A DNA stretch of 64,000 nt from QQVM01 sp964544885 (GTDB lineage: Bacteria; Bacteroidota; Bacteroidia; AKYH767-A; 2013-40CM-41-45), in the NCBI GenBank assembly GCA_964544885.1, contig CAZJDX010000016.1, positions 1 to 64,000 of the forward strand, written 5' to 3'. Below are positions 9,052 through 18,231 of the stretch, in pieces. Made by a program: the position numbers and the translations under genes. The notes under the pieces are model-generated. The model had not been told where the DNA came from and did not search any database. It was given only the letters and a program-made list of their open reading frames with translations. The stretch's first letter is position 1. Every line of letters begins with the position of its first letter.

Positions 9052-9507
9052 TCAGTCCAGACCTATATTCATGTTATAGGTTTCGCCCCTGCTTTTGTCT
9101 TTACCGGAAGAACTGCTTTCCGGTTTCAGGATATAATTGAATTTCAGCGTTTCTTCCCGTGCGGGAGGTTTTGAAGCATGGTGTAATTTGAAATGAATAT
9201 TCAGTGTGCGGTGAAAGACTACATGAAGTCCTGAATATCTTCTTTTTTCAAACTTGAGAAGTTTAACGATCCGAATGGCCTCTTCATCGCAGCCATATCC
9301 AAGTTTGTGCCTCACCTTTGCATCGGTCACATCACCGAAGACATCAATGTCAAGATCAACTGCGACGGTGCCTTCTATTTTGTTTTCCAGCGCAGCTTCC
9401 GGATACCTCATCGTTGATTTGATGAATGCATCCATGGCCGTTTTACCACCCGGATAGTTCGGTTGCTTAATGAAGCTTTCAGGTTTTCGGCCGGTATTTT
9501 TTTTCAT
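9052..9507 (-). CDS. TonB C-terminal-domain protein without a membrane anchor
   Basis: The protein has 151 residues. Residues about 20-110 match a TonB C-terminal domain: YPEAALENKIEGTVAVDLDI, then DVFGDVTDAKVRHKLGYGCDEEAIRIV and the closing strand HRTLNIHFKL. In TonB this domain contacts TonB-dependent outer-membrane receptors, but there it follows a membrane helix and a Pro-rich spacer. Here the sequence starts with a hydrophilic stretch, and an in-frame TAA lies immediately before the ATG, so no N-terminal helix is missing from the call. The C-terminal 40 residues are charged and low in complexity. It lies 68 bp downstream of efp on the same strand and may be co-transcribed. Its role is unknown; a cytosolic protein with this fold is the literal reading. 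Confidence 0.7.
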   Translation of the reverse strand: MKKNTGRKPESFIKQPNYPGGKTAMDAFIKSTMRYPEAALENKIEGTVAVDLDIDVFGDVTDAKVRHKLGYGCDEEAIRIVKLLKFEKRRYSGLHVVFHRTLNIHFKLHHASKPPAREETLKFNYILKPESSSSGKDKSRGETYNMNIGLD

Positions 9508-9575
9508 TTATGGTAAGAGTTATAATTTATCGGATACCAACTAAGGCCGATTCCCGTCAGCACATGCCGTCCAGT

Positions 9576-10136
9576 CTATTTAACTTTACCGGTATAGCTC
9601 CAGTCGCGGGTGTCGATCTTGATGACCTCACCGATATTCACGAAGAGGGGGACATTGACAACCGCTCCGGTTTCAACGGTGGCCGGTTTGAGGGTATTGG
9701 TTGCCGTATCGCCTCTGAGGCCCGGTTCGGTATAGGTAACTTCAAGTTCAACAAAAGTGGGAGCTTCCGCCACCAGCGGCTGGTCATTTTCAAAAGCAAT
9801 CTTTACGGTCATGCCTTCTTTCAGAAGCTTTCCGTTCTCACCAAACATTTCAGCAGGAATATGAACCTGTTCAAAGGTCTCATTGTCCATTACCACAAAG
9901 TGGTCTCCTTCCGGATAGATGAATTGCATTTCCTTGAATTCAACCCGTGCGATCTCCACTTCTTCGCCGGCCCTGAAGCGGTTTTCAACGATCTTACCGG
10001 TCTTAAGATTTTTCATTTTGAGCTGATAAAAAGCCCTTAAATTACCCGGAGTACGGTGCATGTATTCGGTCACCAAACATAATTCCCCGTTGTAACGAAG
10101 TATGCTTCCTACGCGTGCATCTCCAATATCTGCCAT
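9576..10136 (-). CDS. efp: Elongation factor P
   Basis: EF-P has 186 residues, the normal length. It binds ribosomes stalled at polyproline stretches between the P and E sites and promotes peptide-bond formation. The three domains are recognisable: a KOW-like N-terminal domain, the central domain with HFVVMDNETFEQV, and a C-terminal OB domain with the family signature TATNTLKPATVETGAVVNVPLF and the end IKIDTRDWSYTGKVK. The loop that carries the modified Lys34 in E. coli reads HRTPGNLRAFYQ here, with Asn32 at the tip. No Lys or Arg modification enzyme (EpmA, EpmB, EarP) is seen in the window. It starts at ATG 10136 and has a plausible promoter just upstream. Confidence 0.97.
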   Translation of the reverse strand: MADIGDARVGSILRYNGELCLVTEYMHRTPGNLRAFYQLKMKNLKTGKIVENRFRAGEEVEIARVEFKEMQFIYPEGDHFVVMDNETFEQVHIPAEMFGENGKLLKEGMTVKIAFENDQPLVAEAPTFVELEVTYTEPGLRGDTATNTLKPATVETGAVVNVPLFVNIGEVIKIDTRDWSYTGKVK

Positions 10137-10175
10137 TTGCCTGATTATTAGCTGTTTTTATTTGATTGATTGCTG

Positions 10176-10207
10176 CAAAAATAGTGATTTCCGCGTCCTG
10201 TGTCAAG
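10176..10207 (-). promoter_or_regulatory. Probable efp promoter
   Basis: On the minus strand TATTTTTG (10183-10176) matches TAnnTTTG. A TTGACA/CTTG element (10201-10207) lies about 20 bases upstream, close to the expected -33 position. The predicted start of transcription is about 30 bases before the efp ATG. Confidence 0.5.
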
Positions 10208-10337
10208 TTAAGGGCCTTGCATTCACGGAATTTACGGATTCTGTTAAATCGTTTTTTCGCTGAATTAATCATCACCGGATGCGTTTAACCTCCTTATGCG
10301 GAAATGGATTGATGGATTAATAGGTACTTTTGCGATC

Positions 10338-11069
10338 ATGCGGTCCGGAGTTTTAAAAAGTGTCTCTGTGCTTCTTTTGTCTTTGTTTCATCACACAGGA
10401 ACCTTCGCTCAGAGAGATTCTTCCTCCGTGCTGATCAGCGGAATGGCCTATGATGCGAAGAACAGGGAGCAAAGACTCGATGACCTGATGATCATCAACA
10501 TGAGTACCGGCCAGGGGGTGTTCGGGAAGGCGGATGGTACTTTTTCAATAGTGGTTTCTGATACGGATACTATTCTGGTTGCTTCAACCGGTTATGAATA
10601 CAAAAGGATAAGTGTGCATGATTCCCTTGCAATGAATATCATACAATTCAGGGTTCCGCTGGTCAGACTGAACGTTAATCTGCGTGAAGTGGTTATTTTT
10701 TCAGCCCGTGATCTTGAAACGATTTACAGTGATATTGAAAAGCTGGGCTATAACAAGAGGGATATGCAGATCGGAGGAGTTGATGCTCTGAGCAGTCCTA
10801 TCACCTTTCTTTACCAGGAATTCAGCAGACTGGAGAAATTAAAAAGACATAATGCAGAAAGGATCAATAATGATAAGAGAAGAACCTTGCTCAAAGAACT
10901 TCTTGCCAACTACGTTGCCAGTGATATATTTTATATGGATACCGGTGAGTTTGAAGATTTTGTTGATTACTGCAATGTACCGGAACATTTTATGAAGACG
11001 GCGAGCCAGTATGATTTTTGTGTCTTTATCAAGCATAAATTCGAGTTATACAAAATGGGGAAGATGTGA
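10338..11069 (+). CDS. Exported protein with a carboxypeptidase-regulatory-like domain
   Basis: Starting at ATG 10338 (243 residues), the protein opens with a signal peptide (MRSGVLKSVSVLLLSLFHH ... FAQ); the in-frame ATG at 10296 would add 14 residues ahead of it. Residues about 30-115 form a CarboxypepD_reg-like beta-sandwich, as found at the N-terminus of TonB-dependent receptors (VLISGMAYDAKN, GQGVFGKADGTFSIVV, DTILVASTGYEYKRI). The rest is helical and charged, with a conserved-looking 'SPITFLYQEFSRLEKLKRH' segment. It stops short of any receptor barrel. Stand-alone proteins of this layout are common in Bacteroidota; the function is unknown. It is probably periplasmic or peripheral to the outer membrane. 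A 42-base gap separates it from the rRNA methyltransferase downstream. Confidence 0.75.
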   Translation: MRSGVLKSVSVLLLSLFHHTGTFAQRDSSSVLISGMAYDAKNREQRLDDLMIINMSTGQGVFGKADGTFSIVVSDTDTILVASTGYEYKRISVHDSLAMNIIQFRVPLVRLNVNLREVVIFSARDLETIYSDIEKLGYNKRDMQIGGVDALSSPITFLYQEFSRLEKLKRHNAERINNDKRRTLLKELLANYVASDIFYMDTGEFEDFVDYCNVPEHFMKTASQYDFCVFIKHKFELYKMGKM

Positions 11070-11111
11070 ATTTTCCTGAAACACTGATTGAAGAATAATC
11101 TGCCCTGTCGT

Positions 11112-12449
11112 ATGTATCCCTGGCCTGAAGATTTTGTTGAGAACATGAAGTCAATGCTCGGGGATGATTTCCCTGAGTTTATCAAAGGACTCTCGCATCC
11201 TGCCCCGGTATCCCTGAGACTGAACCCTCTCAAACGCACTGACCGCTTCGAAAGTGCAGAAAAGGTTCCCTGGTGCGGGCAAGGCAGGTATCTTCCATTG
11301 CGACCTTCTTTCACTTTTGATCCCTTGTTTCATGCCGGTTGTTATTATGTGCAGGAAGCAAGTTCAATGTATCTTGAGCAGGTATTTAAAAAGTGTTTTA
11401 GTGATGACAAGCCTCTCAGCATACTCGATCTTTGCGCTTCTCCCGGAGGAAAAAGCACCCATCTTGTTTCACTCATGCCTTCAGAAAGTTTTCTTGTCAG
11501 TAATGAACTGATCCCATCACGCAACAAGATACTACGTCAGAATCTGCTCAGGTGGGGCAGCCCCAATGTAATGGTGACACAAAATGAGACTAAAGATTTT
11601 CTTCCTCTGCAAGGTTTCTTTGACCTGGTACTCGTGGATGCACCCTGCAGTGGAGAAGGCTTGTTTCGTCGTGATCCGGATGCTGCGAAAGAGTGGAGCA
11701 AACAGGCAGTCGCCCATTGTGCATACCGACAGTCATCTATCCTCGATGATGCCTGGAAGCTGCTAAAACCAGGAGGTGTGCTGATCTATTGTACCTGTAC
11801 CTATGAAACCGTGGAGAATGAAGAGCAGGTTGAAAAACTTTTGTTGAACGAGCAGGCGGAATTAATTAAACTGGATAGCCTTCATGAAGGCATCCTCAGC
11901 CAGGGTCCCGGTTTGAGATTTTACCCTGCTCATATCCGGGGAGAAGGATTCTTTATCAGTGCGATCAGAAAAGCGGATGGCCATGAATTCATTTTTAAAA
12001 AGTCAGGAAAAGCGAAAGCACTCAGGACTCATGAGGAGCTAACCGGCAGGTTTATAAAAGACAATGAGAAATTTGTGTCATACATCAAGGAGAATGTTGT
12101 TTATGCCATTCCGGTGCACATGATCTCCTTGTTTGAGTTCGTCGATAAAGATTTGTATCTGAGACAGTGCGGAATCAGACTAGGGGAAATTAAAGGAACT
12201 GACTTTCAGCCTTCGCATGACATAGCTCTGAGTACCAGTTTGCACCATGAGACCCCTGCATTTGATTTGAGTTATGATGAGGCGATAAAATATCTTCGCT
12301 GCGAAAGCGTATCCTGCCCGGGTTCCTCGAAAGGCTGGACACTGGCCACTTTTGAAAATTTTTCCTTAGGTTGGCTCAAGGTCTTAGGTACAAGAGTTAA
12401 TAATTATTTTCCAAAGGATTGGAGAATACTGAAGACATTACCGGAATGA
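11112..12449 (+). CDS. RsmF/RsmB-type rRNA cytosine-C5 methyltransferase
   Basis: The protein has 445 residues from ATG 11112; a TTG 24 bases upstream is less likely. It is a NOL1/NOP2/Sun-family SAM-dependent RNA m5C methyltransferase. The SAM-binding motif is LDLCASPGGKSTHL (about residues 105-118). The two catalytic cysteines lie in VDAPCSGEGLFRRDPDA (Cys near residue 178) and YCTCTYE (227/229). The N-terminal PUA-like start (FIKGLSHPAPVSLRLNP) and the extended C-terminal region (about residues 280-445, ending LGWLKVLGTRVNNYFPKDWRI) match the RsmF (YebU) layout, which methylates C1407 of 16S rRNA. The exact target base is inference. It forms part of a plus-strand run from 10.3 to 18.7 kb. 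Confidence 0.9.
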   Translation: MYPWPEDFVENMKSMLGDDFPEFIKGLSHPAPVSLRLNPLKRTDRFESAEKVPWCGQGRYLPLRPSFTFDPLFHAGCYYVQEASSMYLEQVFKKCFSDDKPLSILDLCASPGGKSTHLVSLMPSESFLVSNELIPSRNKILRQNLLRWGSPNVMVTQNETKDFLPLQGFFDLVLVDAPCSGEGLFRRDPDAAKEWSKQAVAHCAYRQSSILDDAWKLLKPGGVLIYCTCTYETVENEEQVEKLLLNEQAELIKLDSLHEGILSQGPGLRFYPAHIRGEGFFISAIRKADGHEFIFKKSGKAKALRTHEELTGRFIKDNEKFVSYIKENVVYAIPVHMISLFEFVDKDLYLRQCGIRLGEIKGTDFQPSHDIALSTSLHHETPAFDLSYDEAIKYLRCESVSCPGSSKGWTLATFENFSLGWLKVLGTRVNNYFPKDWRILKTLPE

Positions 12450-12543
12450 AACTCGGATTTTTTGGTTATTTTTCAGATCCATCTGTTTGAGTTTTCTGAA
12501 TGGCAGGAATACTATGCATTGCTGAAATTAAATACAGTTCATT

Positions 12544-14205
12544 GTGTTTAGATCCGTTCTGATTTGGCTTTTCTTTTTTTCGCTGATCCTGACTGCCTGC
12601 AAGAGAGAAGTTAAGAATGTCGGGCAATCGGGAACTGATATCAGGTCTGATGCCGAGCTCTATTTTGACAGTCTTGAATTTATTCGCTTGCTCGACTTGT
12701 CAAAGGAATCCTTGGTATACAGGGAGAATGTCATCGAATTCTATCGTAACCGTAATTTCAGGTTTACCTGGATCAACAGGAATGGCCCGACTGAGCTTGC
12801 GGCTCAGCTGATTAACCTCTTAAGGGATGCCAATGAAGATGTTCCCGGCGGCCTGTTAAGCCTTGACCGGATCGAAGGAATATACAGGCAGCTGACAGAG
12901 ACTGATCACAGGAACGGGGAGGTTGATACACTGAGCGGCAATGCCGATATTCTTTTCACTGCTGCGTATTTTGAATATGCGGATAAAGTGTATGCCGGTT
13001 TGCCAGATGAGGTGTGCAGAAATCTCGAGTGGTATATTCCAAGAAAAAAACTGCTCTATGCCGCTTTATTAGATTCAGTCTTATTGCAACAACCGGAACT
13101 CATATCATCCTCATTGCCGGTATTTCATATGTATCATAAGTTGCGACAAGATCTGTTCAGCTATTCGAAGATGGATAGAGCAGGAGTTTATGAGTTGGTC
13201 GCATATCCTGAAACGATTCCGGCAAAGGGTGACAGTCTTGAGATTCTTGCGCAGATCAAGAGAAATCTGATTTTGCTCAGTGACATGAGTCCCGGAGATA
13301 CCAGCGAATGGTACACTCAGGCTTTGGAAGAAGCTGTCTTCAGTTTCCGGAGCAGAATGGGCCTGGCGCCGGAGGCAGGAATAGATTCCGCTTTTATCAG
13401 CGAGATGAATGTTCCACTGAGGCAGCGGATGCAAACCATCCTGTTGAACATGGAAAGATGCAGGTGGTTACCGGTAAGTGAGCAACAACGTTTCATCGTA
13501 ATCAATTTACCGGATTTCAGTTTGATGTTATTCAAAGATCGCAGGATCGCATGGAGAACAAGGGTGATCATAGGTGAAGCAAATACCAAAACCGTGGTCT
13601 TTACTTCGGCTTTAAAATACATCGTGTTTTCTCCTTATTGGAATATACCGGCATCCATAGTGAGCAGGGAGATCATTCCCTCCGTACTTCGTGATCCCGA
13701 ATATCTTGTCAAACACAGAATGGAGATCGTGGAATTTTCCGGGATGCCCTTGGGGGAAGAAGAGGCTGAGTTTAACTGGACGATGTTTGAAGGGAGAAAA
13801 TTCCCTTATCTCATCCGTCAATTACCAGGAGCGGACAATGCGTTGGGCAGGGTAAAATTCCTTTTCCCTAATAATTACAGCATGTATCTTCATGACACAC
13901 CTTCACAAGAACTTTTCAGACACTCATCACGTGCATTCAGTCATGGCTGTATCAGGGTTGAGAATCCTGATCGACTTGCCGCAGCGTTGCTCGCCGGCGA
14001 CAGTTTATGGACTGAAGAAAAAATTGCGGAGGCCATGAATTCAGGTAAGGAGAAATGGATCATGCTCAGCGATGAAGTCCCGGTGTTCATTGTCTACTTC
14101 ACTTCCTGGGTGGACGAAAAGGGCAGCTTGCAATTCAGAAATGATATTTATGGACATGATGCAAGACTGGCTGAAGTATTATTCGAAAATCTTCCGGAGG
14201 ATTGA
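12544..14205 (+). CDS. Murein L,D-transpeptidase (YcbB/LdtD-like) lipoprotein
   Basis: The protein has 553 residues from a GTG start; an upstream in-frame ATG is cut off by TGA. The N-terminus is a lipoprotein signal with lipobox LTAC and lipidated Cys19. Residues about 50-330 are the scaffold and peptidoglycan-binding-like region typical of YcbB proteins (YRNRNFRFTWINRNGPTELA). The YkuD catalytic domain (about 330-500) has RFIVINLPDFSLMLF, YMYLHDTP-type substrate-loop residues and the active-site signature SHGCIRVENP with His467 and Cys469. Such enzymes make 3-3 cross-links in peptidoglycan or attach proteins to it. It probably faces the periplasm from a membrane anchor. It stands between the rRNA methyltransferase and valS, without an obvious operon partner. 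Confidence 0.92.
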   Translation: MFRSVLIWLFFFSLILTACKREVKNVGQSGTDIRSDAELYFDSLEFIRLLDLSKESLVYRENVIEFYRNRNFRFTWINRNGPTELAAQLINLLRDANEDVPGGLLSLDRIEGIYRQLTETDHRNGEVDTLSGNADILFTAAYFEYADKVYAGLPDEVCRNLEWYIPRKKLLYAALLDSVLLQQPELISSSLPVFHMYHKLRQDLFSYSKMDRAGVYELVAYPETIPAKGDSLEILAQIKRNLILLSDMSPGDTSEWYTQALEEAVFSFRSRMGLAPEAGIDSAFISEMNVPLRQRMQTILLNMERCRWLPVSEQQRFIVINLPDFSLMLFKDRRIAWRTRVIIGEANTKTVVFTSALKYIVFSPYWNIPASIVSREIIPSVLRDPEYLVKHRMEIVEFSGMPLGEEEAEFNWTMFEGRKFPYLIRQLPGADNALGRVKFLFPNNYSMYLHDTPSQELFRHSSRAFSHGCIRVENPDRLAAALLAGDSLWTEEKIAEAMNSGKEKWIMLSDEVPVFIVYFTSWVDEKGSLQFRNDIYGHDARLAEVLFENLPED

Positions 14206-14260
14206 GAGGGACTGTGGCTTGAAGAAAGGCTTAGCGGCCTTTTCAATCAGATCAATTTCT

Positions 14261-14268
14261 TACCTTTG
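14261..14268 (+). promoter_or_regulatory. Probable valS promoter (-7 element TACCTTTG)
   Basis: TACCTTTG is a perfect TAnnTTTG match; a CTTTTC stretch at 14239-14244 is a weak -33 box. Transcription would begin near 14275, 12 bases before ATG 14287. The element overlaps the alternative TTG start at 14266, which argues against that start. Confidence 0.55.
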
Positions 14269-14286
14269 AGCAATCTATTTTGGTTT

Positions 14287-17022
14287 ATGAAAGAGATTCC
14301 TAAAACATACGACCCTTCATTGGTAGAAGATAAATGGTATACCTATTGGATGGAGAGAGGTTTTTTCAAAAGTGTTCCGGACGAACGGGAGCCTTATACC
14401 ATTGTCATTCCGCCACCGAACGTAACCGGTGTGCTGCACATGGGTCATATGCTGAACAATACCATACAGGATGTCCTCATCAGGCGAGCCAGAATGTTGG
14501 GTAAAAATGCCTGTTGGGTTCCCGGTACAGACCACGCTTCCATAGCTACGGAAGCGAAGGTAGTTGCCATGCTCCGGGAACAAGGTATTAAGAAGAGTGA
14601 TCTGAGCCGTGAGGAATTTTTAAGACATGCATGGGAATGGAAAGAGAAGTATGGTGGTATAATCCTTGATCAACTCAAGAAACTGGGAGCATCCTGTGAC
14701 TGGAGTCGAACACGGTTCACCATGGAGGATGATTTGAGCGATGCGGTGATCTCTGTATTTATCGATCTCTATAACAAAGGGAGTATTTACCGGGGAGTGA
14801 GGATGGTGAATTGGGATCCGCAAGGGAAAACGGCATTGAGTGATGAGGAGGTGATCTATAAGGAAGTCAATTCCAGGTTATGCTATGTCCGCTATGCCGT
14901 AATTGACAAAGAGATCCGGGACCGGATAAAAGATAAGAGGCAAGAATGGATACTGGATACTGATGGATGGAAGGTCACCTGCGATGGCCTGACTTTCGAA
15001 GGAAAGGACTTTATTCAGATCGCTACCGTGAGACCGGAGACAATTCTGGGCGATACCGGCGTTTGTGTGCATCCGGATGATGAGCGGTATAAATCACTGC
15101 GAGGGAAGTTCGCGGTAATTCCTATGGTAAACAGACCGGTGCCTGTCATTACGGATGAGTATATAGATATGGAGTTTGGCACCGGCGCGCTGAAAGTCAC
15201 GCCGGCTCATGATATCAATGACTATACGATCGGTCAAAAGCATGGACTCGAAGTGATAGATACGATCAGTGATGATGGCAGTATGAGTGAGGCTGCGGGA
15301 TTTTATATAGGAGAAGACCGTTTTACCGTGAGGAAAAAGATTGTGAAGGATCTTGAAATTATGGGCAACCTGGTTAAGACGGAAGATTATAAAAATAAGG
15401 TCGGTTATTCTGAGAGAACCGATGCGGTTATCGAGCCAAAATTATCCATGCAGTGGTTTTTGAAAATGAGCGATATTTCCAGACCGGCCCTGGAAAATGT
15501 TCTTAACGGCGAGATCAGACTTATCCCCGATAAATTCATTAACACCTACCGTCACTGGATGGAGAATGTGCACGACTGGTGTATTTCGAGGCAGTTATGG
15601 TGGGGGCAAAGGATTCCCGCATGGTACGATTCAGACGGGTCTTTTGTAGTATGCAAGACTTCGGCTGAAGCAGTAGAGCTTTTCAGAACAAAAAAGAATA
15701 AAAACCTGAAAGAATCGGATCTCCGTCAGGATGAAGATGTACTTGACACCTGGTTCAGTTCCTGGCTCTGGCCTATATCTGTATTTGATGGATTCAAGGA
15801 TCCCCTCAACAAGGACATAAAATATTACTATCCTACCAATGACCTTATCACGGCGCCGGAGATCCTGTTTTTCTGGGTAGCCAGGATGATTATTGCAGGC
15901 TACGAATACACCGGTAAGAAGCCTTTTACCAATGTCTATCTCACCGGAATCGTTCGTGACAAGCAGGGAAGAAAAATGTCAAAGTCACTCGGAAATTCTC
16001 CTGATCCGCTTGAATTGATCGAAAAATACAGCGCCGATGGTGTACGGGTGGGAATGTTGTTTTCTTCTCCGGCAGGTAATGATCTGCTGTTTGATGAATC
16101 GCTGTGTGAACAAGGGAGAAATTTTGCGAATAAGATCTGGAACGCCTTTCGGCTTGTGAAAGGCTGGAAGATTGATCAGACTTTAACTCAGCCTTCCGAA
16201 TCAAAAGTGGCAATTGAATGGTTTCATTCCAGATTTCAGGAGCAACTTGCCATCATCAACGACCATTATGCCAAATACAGGATGAGTGATGCCCTCATGG
16301 CAAGTTATAAACTGGTTTGGGATGATTTCTGTTCCTGGTATCTCGAAATGGTCAAACCTGATTTTATAGACGGCCATGCCTCTCCGGTCGACAAAATAAC
16401 TTTTTCGGCCACCTCGAAGTTCTTCGGAGATATACTTAAACTGCTTCATCCTTTCATGCCCTTCATCACGGAAGAGTTGTGGCATTTGTTGAATGAGAAG
16501 CGTGCGACAGATTGCATTATCATTGCGAAGTGGCCCGAAGCTGAAAAATTTTCCGGAGAGATTCTCTCCTCATTCAGTATCGCTTCAGAGGTGGTGAGTC
16601 AGGTCAGGAACCTGCGCATGCAGAAGAATATCAGTCCAAAAGAAAAGCTTGTGCTGAAGATACGGTCAACCCGCGAAATTGATACAAGATTTGATCCTGT
16701 CATTCTGAAATTGTCCAATCTTTCATTCATAGAGTCTGTCAGTACCAAAGTGGAGAATGCTTTGAGTTTTATAATCGGACAGAGTGAATACTTCATTCCG
16801 CTAACAGAGAAGTTCGATGTAAAAGCTGAACAGGACAGGCTAAGGAAGGAACTGGAATATAACGCGGGATTTTTAAAGTCAGTAGAGTCGAAACTTTCCA
16901 ATGAACGTTTCATGTCAAACGCGAAACCCGGGATCGTGCAAAATGAATTAAAGAAGAAAGCAGATGCGGAAGCAAAGATAAGGGCTATTGAAGAACAGCT
17001 ATCCGCCTTAAAGTCTGAATGA
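14287..17022 (+). CDS. valS: Valyl-tRNA synthetase
   Basis: The enzyme has 911 residues and is a class I aminoacyl-tRNA synthetase that charges tRNA-Val in the cytoplasm. The HIGH-type motif is PPNVTGVLHMGHML (about residues 41-54), and the KMSKS motif is DKQGRKMSKSLGN (about 558-570). The CP1 editing domain lies between them (TVRPETILGDTGV; GTGALKVTPAHD). The anticodon-binding domain follows, and the protein ends with the valS-specific C-terminal coiled-coil arm (DRLRKELEYNAGFLKSVESK...). The ATG at 14287 was chosen because it lies just after the promoter and begins MKEIPKTYDPSLVEDKWY, as in the family. Confidence 0.98.
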   Translation: MKEIPKTYDPSLVEDKWYTYWMERGFFKSVPDEREPYTIVIPPPNVTGVLHMGHMLNNTIQDVLIRRARMLGKNACWVPGTDHASIATEAKVVAMLREQGIKKSDLSREEFLRHAWEWKEKYGGIILDQLKKLGASCDWSRTRFTMEDDLSDAVISVFIDLYNKGSIYRGVRMVNWDPQGKTALSDEEVIYKEVNSRLCYVRYAVIDKEIRDRIKDKRQEWILDTDGWKVTCDGLTFEGKDFIQIATVRPETILGDTGVCVHPDDERYKSLRGKFAVIPMVNRPVPVITDEYIDMEFGTGALKVTPAHDINDYTIGQKHGLEVIDTISDDGSMSEAAGFYIGEDRFTVRKKIVKDLEIMGNLVKTEDYKNKVGYSERTDAVIEPKLSMQWFLKMSDISRPALENVLNGEIRLIPDKFINTYRHWMENVHDWCISRQLWWGQRIPAWYDSDGSFVVCKTSAEAVELFRTKKNKNLKESDLRQDEDVLDTWFSSWLWPISVFDGFKDPLNKDIKYYYPTNDLITAPEILFFWVARMIIAGYEYTGKKPFTNVYLTGIVRDKQGRKMSKSLGNSPDPLELIEKYSADGVRVGMLFSSPAGNDLLFDESLCEQGRNFANKIWNAFRLVKGWKIDQTLTQPSESKVAIEWFHSRFQEQLAIINDHYAKYRMSDALMASYKLVWDDFCSWYLEMVKPDFIDGHASPVDKITFSATSKFFGDILKLLHPFMPFITEELWHLLNEKRATDCIIIAKWPEAEKFSGEILSSFSIASEVVSQVRNLRMQKNISPKEKLVLKIRSTREIDTRFDPVILKLSNLSFIESVSTKVENALSFIIGQSEYFIPLTEKFDVKAEQDRLRKELEYNAGFLKSVESKLSNERFMSNAKPGIVQNELKKKADAEAKIRAIEEQLSALKSE

Positions 17023-17147
17023 GGCCGTATCATTCTCCCGGTTTTGACCGCTACGAACAAGGCAGAACAGGGCAATCTTGCATGCCGCCTTATTGAAGGA
17101 GATAGTTATGGCGAGCACGAATTTTCTTCCTGATCTATTGTCAAAGA

Positions 17148-18185
17148 ATGAGAAAGTTTCTGCGCTACCTTTTCCGATTTGTAATCCTGGTTCTTATTCT
17201 CATCCTTTGCTGGGGATTATGGAACCATGAACTGGTCAGGTATGGATGGATGCAGTTCAAAGGTCAGGCCGGAATAGTTTTAAAGGCCAGGGATATTAAA
17301 GTCGCGATCAAGGACCCTCTGCTTGGTGATCAGATAAAAGAAAGACTCTTATTCATTGAAAAGATCAGGAGTTTTGCCATTGATTCGCTGGGGCTGGAAG
17401 GCAAGAAGAATTATACCAGCTTTTATGATCAGAAAGGAAAGCCATTGTTGTGGGTTCTTACCGCCAGTGAACCTTACCGCTTGAAAGCCTGGGAATGGAA
17501 TTTTCCGGTTGTCGGACAGGTATCCTACAAAGGTTTTTTCGACAAGGAAAGAGGATTGGAGGAAGAGATGACACTCAGATCACTTGGTTATGATACGGAG
17601 TATGGCGAGGTAAGCGCCTGGAGTACCCTGGGCTGGTTTAAAGATCCTGTACTTTCGGGTATGCTTAAAAGGAGCGATGGACTCCTTGCTGAATTGCTGA
17701 TCCATGAACTAACACATTCAACTATTTATATTAAGAGTGATGTTGATTTCAATGAGAACCTCGCCAGTGCCATAGGGGAAACCGGTGCGATAAAATTCCT
17801 TGAAACCGGATTCGGCCCTCATTCAACACAGTTAATGGAATACCTGGAGCAAAAAGAAGATGCAGACCGTTACAGTCGTTATATGTTAGCCTCAAGCAAA
17901 AGACTTGATTCCCTCTACGATGCTATTGGCGTCATGGATGATTCTCTAAAGCTGGAATTGAAAAATGAACTCATAGATGAGATTGTGAATAATATCGACA
18001 GTATTCAGTTCAATTCACCGGAGAGGTACAAAGGAATTTTCAAAGCGGGCAGACCGGGGAATGCTTACTTTCTGAATTTCATCCGTTATGATTCACAAAA
18101 AGATGAAATGCGGAAAGAGTTGAAAGATAGATTTGGTGATAATATTTCCCTGTACATTAATCATATCAGGGAAAAGTATGAATAG
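17148..18185 (+). CDS. Predicted membrane-anchored aminopeptidase (COG4324/PF10023-like)
   Basis: The 345-residue protein has a single N-terminal membrane helix (about 8-24, FRFVILVLILILCWGLW) and then a periplasmic domain. The zinc-protease motif HELTH occurs at residues 186-190 in LLIHELTHSTIYI, followed by the typical downstream glutamate region FNENLASAIGETGAIKFL. These match the putative aminopeptidase family PF10023, for which I know of little biochemical characterisation. WSTLGWFKDPVLSGML is a further conserved block of that family. Peptidase activity is inferred from the motif. A separate ATG at 17108 with a strong Shine-Dalgarno-like sequence opens only a 40-codon out-of-frame ORF. 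Confidence 0.85.
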   Translation: MRKFLRYLFRFVILVLILILCWGLWNHELVRYGWMQFKGQAGIVLKARDIKVAIKDPLLGDQIKERLLFIEKIRSFAIDSLGLEGKKNYTSFYDQKGKPLLWVLTASEPYRLKAWEWNFPVVGQVSYKGFFDKERGLEEEMTLRSLGYDTEYGEVSAWSTLGWFKDPVLSGMLKRSDGLLAELLIHELTHSTIYIKSDVDFNENLASAIGETGAIKFLETGFGPHSTQLMEYLEQKEDADRYSRYMLASSKRLDSLYDAIGVMDDSLKLELKNELIDEIVNNIDSIQFNSPERYKGIFKAGRPGNAYFLNFIRYDSQKDEMRKELKDRFGDNISLYINHIREKYE

Positions 18186-18231
18186 ACCCTGGTGATTTGC
18201 CGGATCTAAACTGAAAACGGATATATATCTC

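Noticed and set aside
9510..10040. 176-codon frame antisense to efp
   Set aside because: It lies almost wholly opposite the certain efp gene, and its composition is that of a mirrored coding sequence.
17108..17230. 40-codon frame with a strong Shine-Dalgarno-like AAGGAG ahead of its ATG, overlapping the aminopeptidase start
   Set aside because: It is out of frame with the aminopeptidase, has no protein-like features, and Bacteroidota rarely rely on Shine-Dalgarno sequences; probably chance.
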